NCBI GenBank assembly: GCA_020854115.1
Contig: JADZGC010000006.1
Coordinates: 1-51,561 of the forward strand
DNA length: 51,561 bases
Source: a bacterium
Lineage (GTDB): Bacteria > Patescibacteriota > Saccharimonadia > CAILAD01 > GCA-016700035
Direction of reading: 5' to 3'
Shown here: in pieces, positions 51,541-51,561 of the stretch
How positions within the stretch are numbered: the stretch's first letter is position 1
How the letters are laid out: each line of letters begins with the position of its first letter
Program-made: the position numbers and the translations under genes
The notes under the pieces: model-generated
The model's database searches: none
The model's input: the letters and a program-made list of their open reading frames with translations, nothing else
What the model was told of the DNA's origin: nothing

Positions 51541-51561
51541 CGTTTTGGGTAGGGCGGGCTA

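Noticed and set aside
1-51561. CRISPR array, prophage, rRNA operon
   Set aside because: No regularly spaced direct repeats, no phage structural genes and no rRNA-like sequence were found on either strand.

Overview
The window reads as a chromosome segment of a small-genome, Gram-positive-type bacterium of the Patescibacteria/CPR, most consistent with Saccharibacteria (TM7). This lineage call is an inference from gene content: an anchored-surface (LPXTG) cell wall plan, a sigma-region-4/HARE-HTH protein, a lone TraG/VirD4-type ATPase, PEGA, DUF3048 and zinc-ribbon surface proteins, and compact operons. TGA is used as a stop (for example in the first prepilin gene and the first glycosyltransferase), so the code-25 lineages (Gracilibacteria, Absconditabacteria) are excluded. 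No rRNA, phage or CRISPR array is present. There is one tRNA and one insertion sequence.

Layout. 1-4424 (+): cell-division/peptidoglycan run of PBP (3' end only), mraY, ftsW, murG and ftsQ-like. 4425-4876: convergent gap with weak dyads. 4877-10912 (-): TraG-like ATPase, sigma4-HARE regulator and topA. 11016-11912 (-): dprA. 11930-12230 (+): a strong promoter, a very stable long hairpin and a terminator, probably an unannotated structured RNA. 12305-17697 (-): operon scpA-scpB-rluB-dacA-der-pth-glycosyltransferase. 17731-19949 (-): sensor kinase and receiver-only regulator. 19991-21569 (+): CobW-type GTPase, then an isolated unknown gene with its own promoter and terminator. 21651-25264 (-): tgt, a membrane protein and an ABC exporter, divergent from a Crp-family regulator and galU. 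26971-28524: a surface-protein gene broken by two frameshifts beside an IS1595-like element. 28585-28659: tRNA-Glu. 28868-33054: nrdAB behind NrdR-like boxes. 33111-38484: DUF3048 protein, a 54-residue LPXTG peptide, secreted GH6 glycosidase, NodB deacetylase and a processive GT2 synthase. 38523-41865 (+): three overlapping prepilin-like genes. 41879-49608 (-): gltX, a small hypothetical, a zinc-ribbon/PT-repeat membrane protein, then WecG/TagA, GT4, an O-antigen-ligase-like protein and mreB. 49704-51179 (+): PEGA/beta-propeller protein. 51211-51561: a dense block of nested inverted repeats with no gene.

Functional themes. Much of the window builds the envelope: lipid II synthesis and septation at the left end, muropeptide trimming (dacA), an exopolysaccharide synthesis/modification/hydrolysis set in the middle, and surface glycopolymer plus shape genes (wecG, GT4, ligase, mreB) at the right end. 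Type IV prepilins, dprA and the LPXTG proteins suit an epibiotic cell that binds a host and takes up DNA.

A notable regulatory signature is visible. Many genes (topA, the TraG-like ATPase, the ABC exporter, the Crp regulator, gltX, mreB, the first prepilin, and probably tgt and scpA) have a -10 hexamer ending only 6-9 nt before the ATG and no Shine-Dalgarno, as expected for leaderless mRNAs. Operon-internal genes usually have good Shine-Dalgarno sequences. The items most worth following up are the 11.97-12.22 kb RNA, the nested palindromes at 51.26-51.53 kb, the GT2/NodB/GH6 polysaccharide locus with shared promoter motifs, and the tiny LPXTG peptide with a terminator-like leader.
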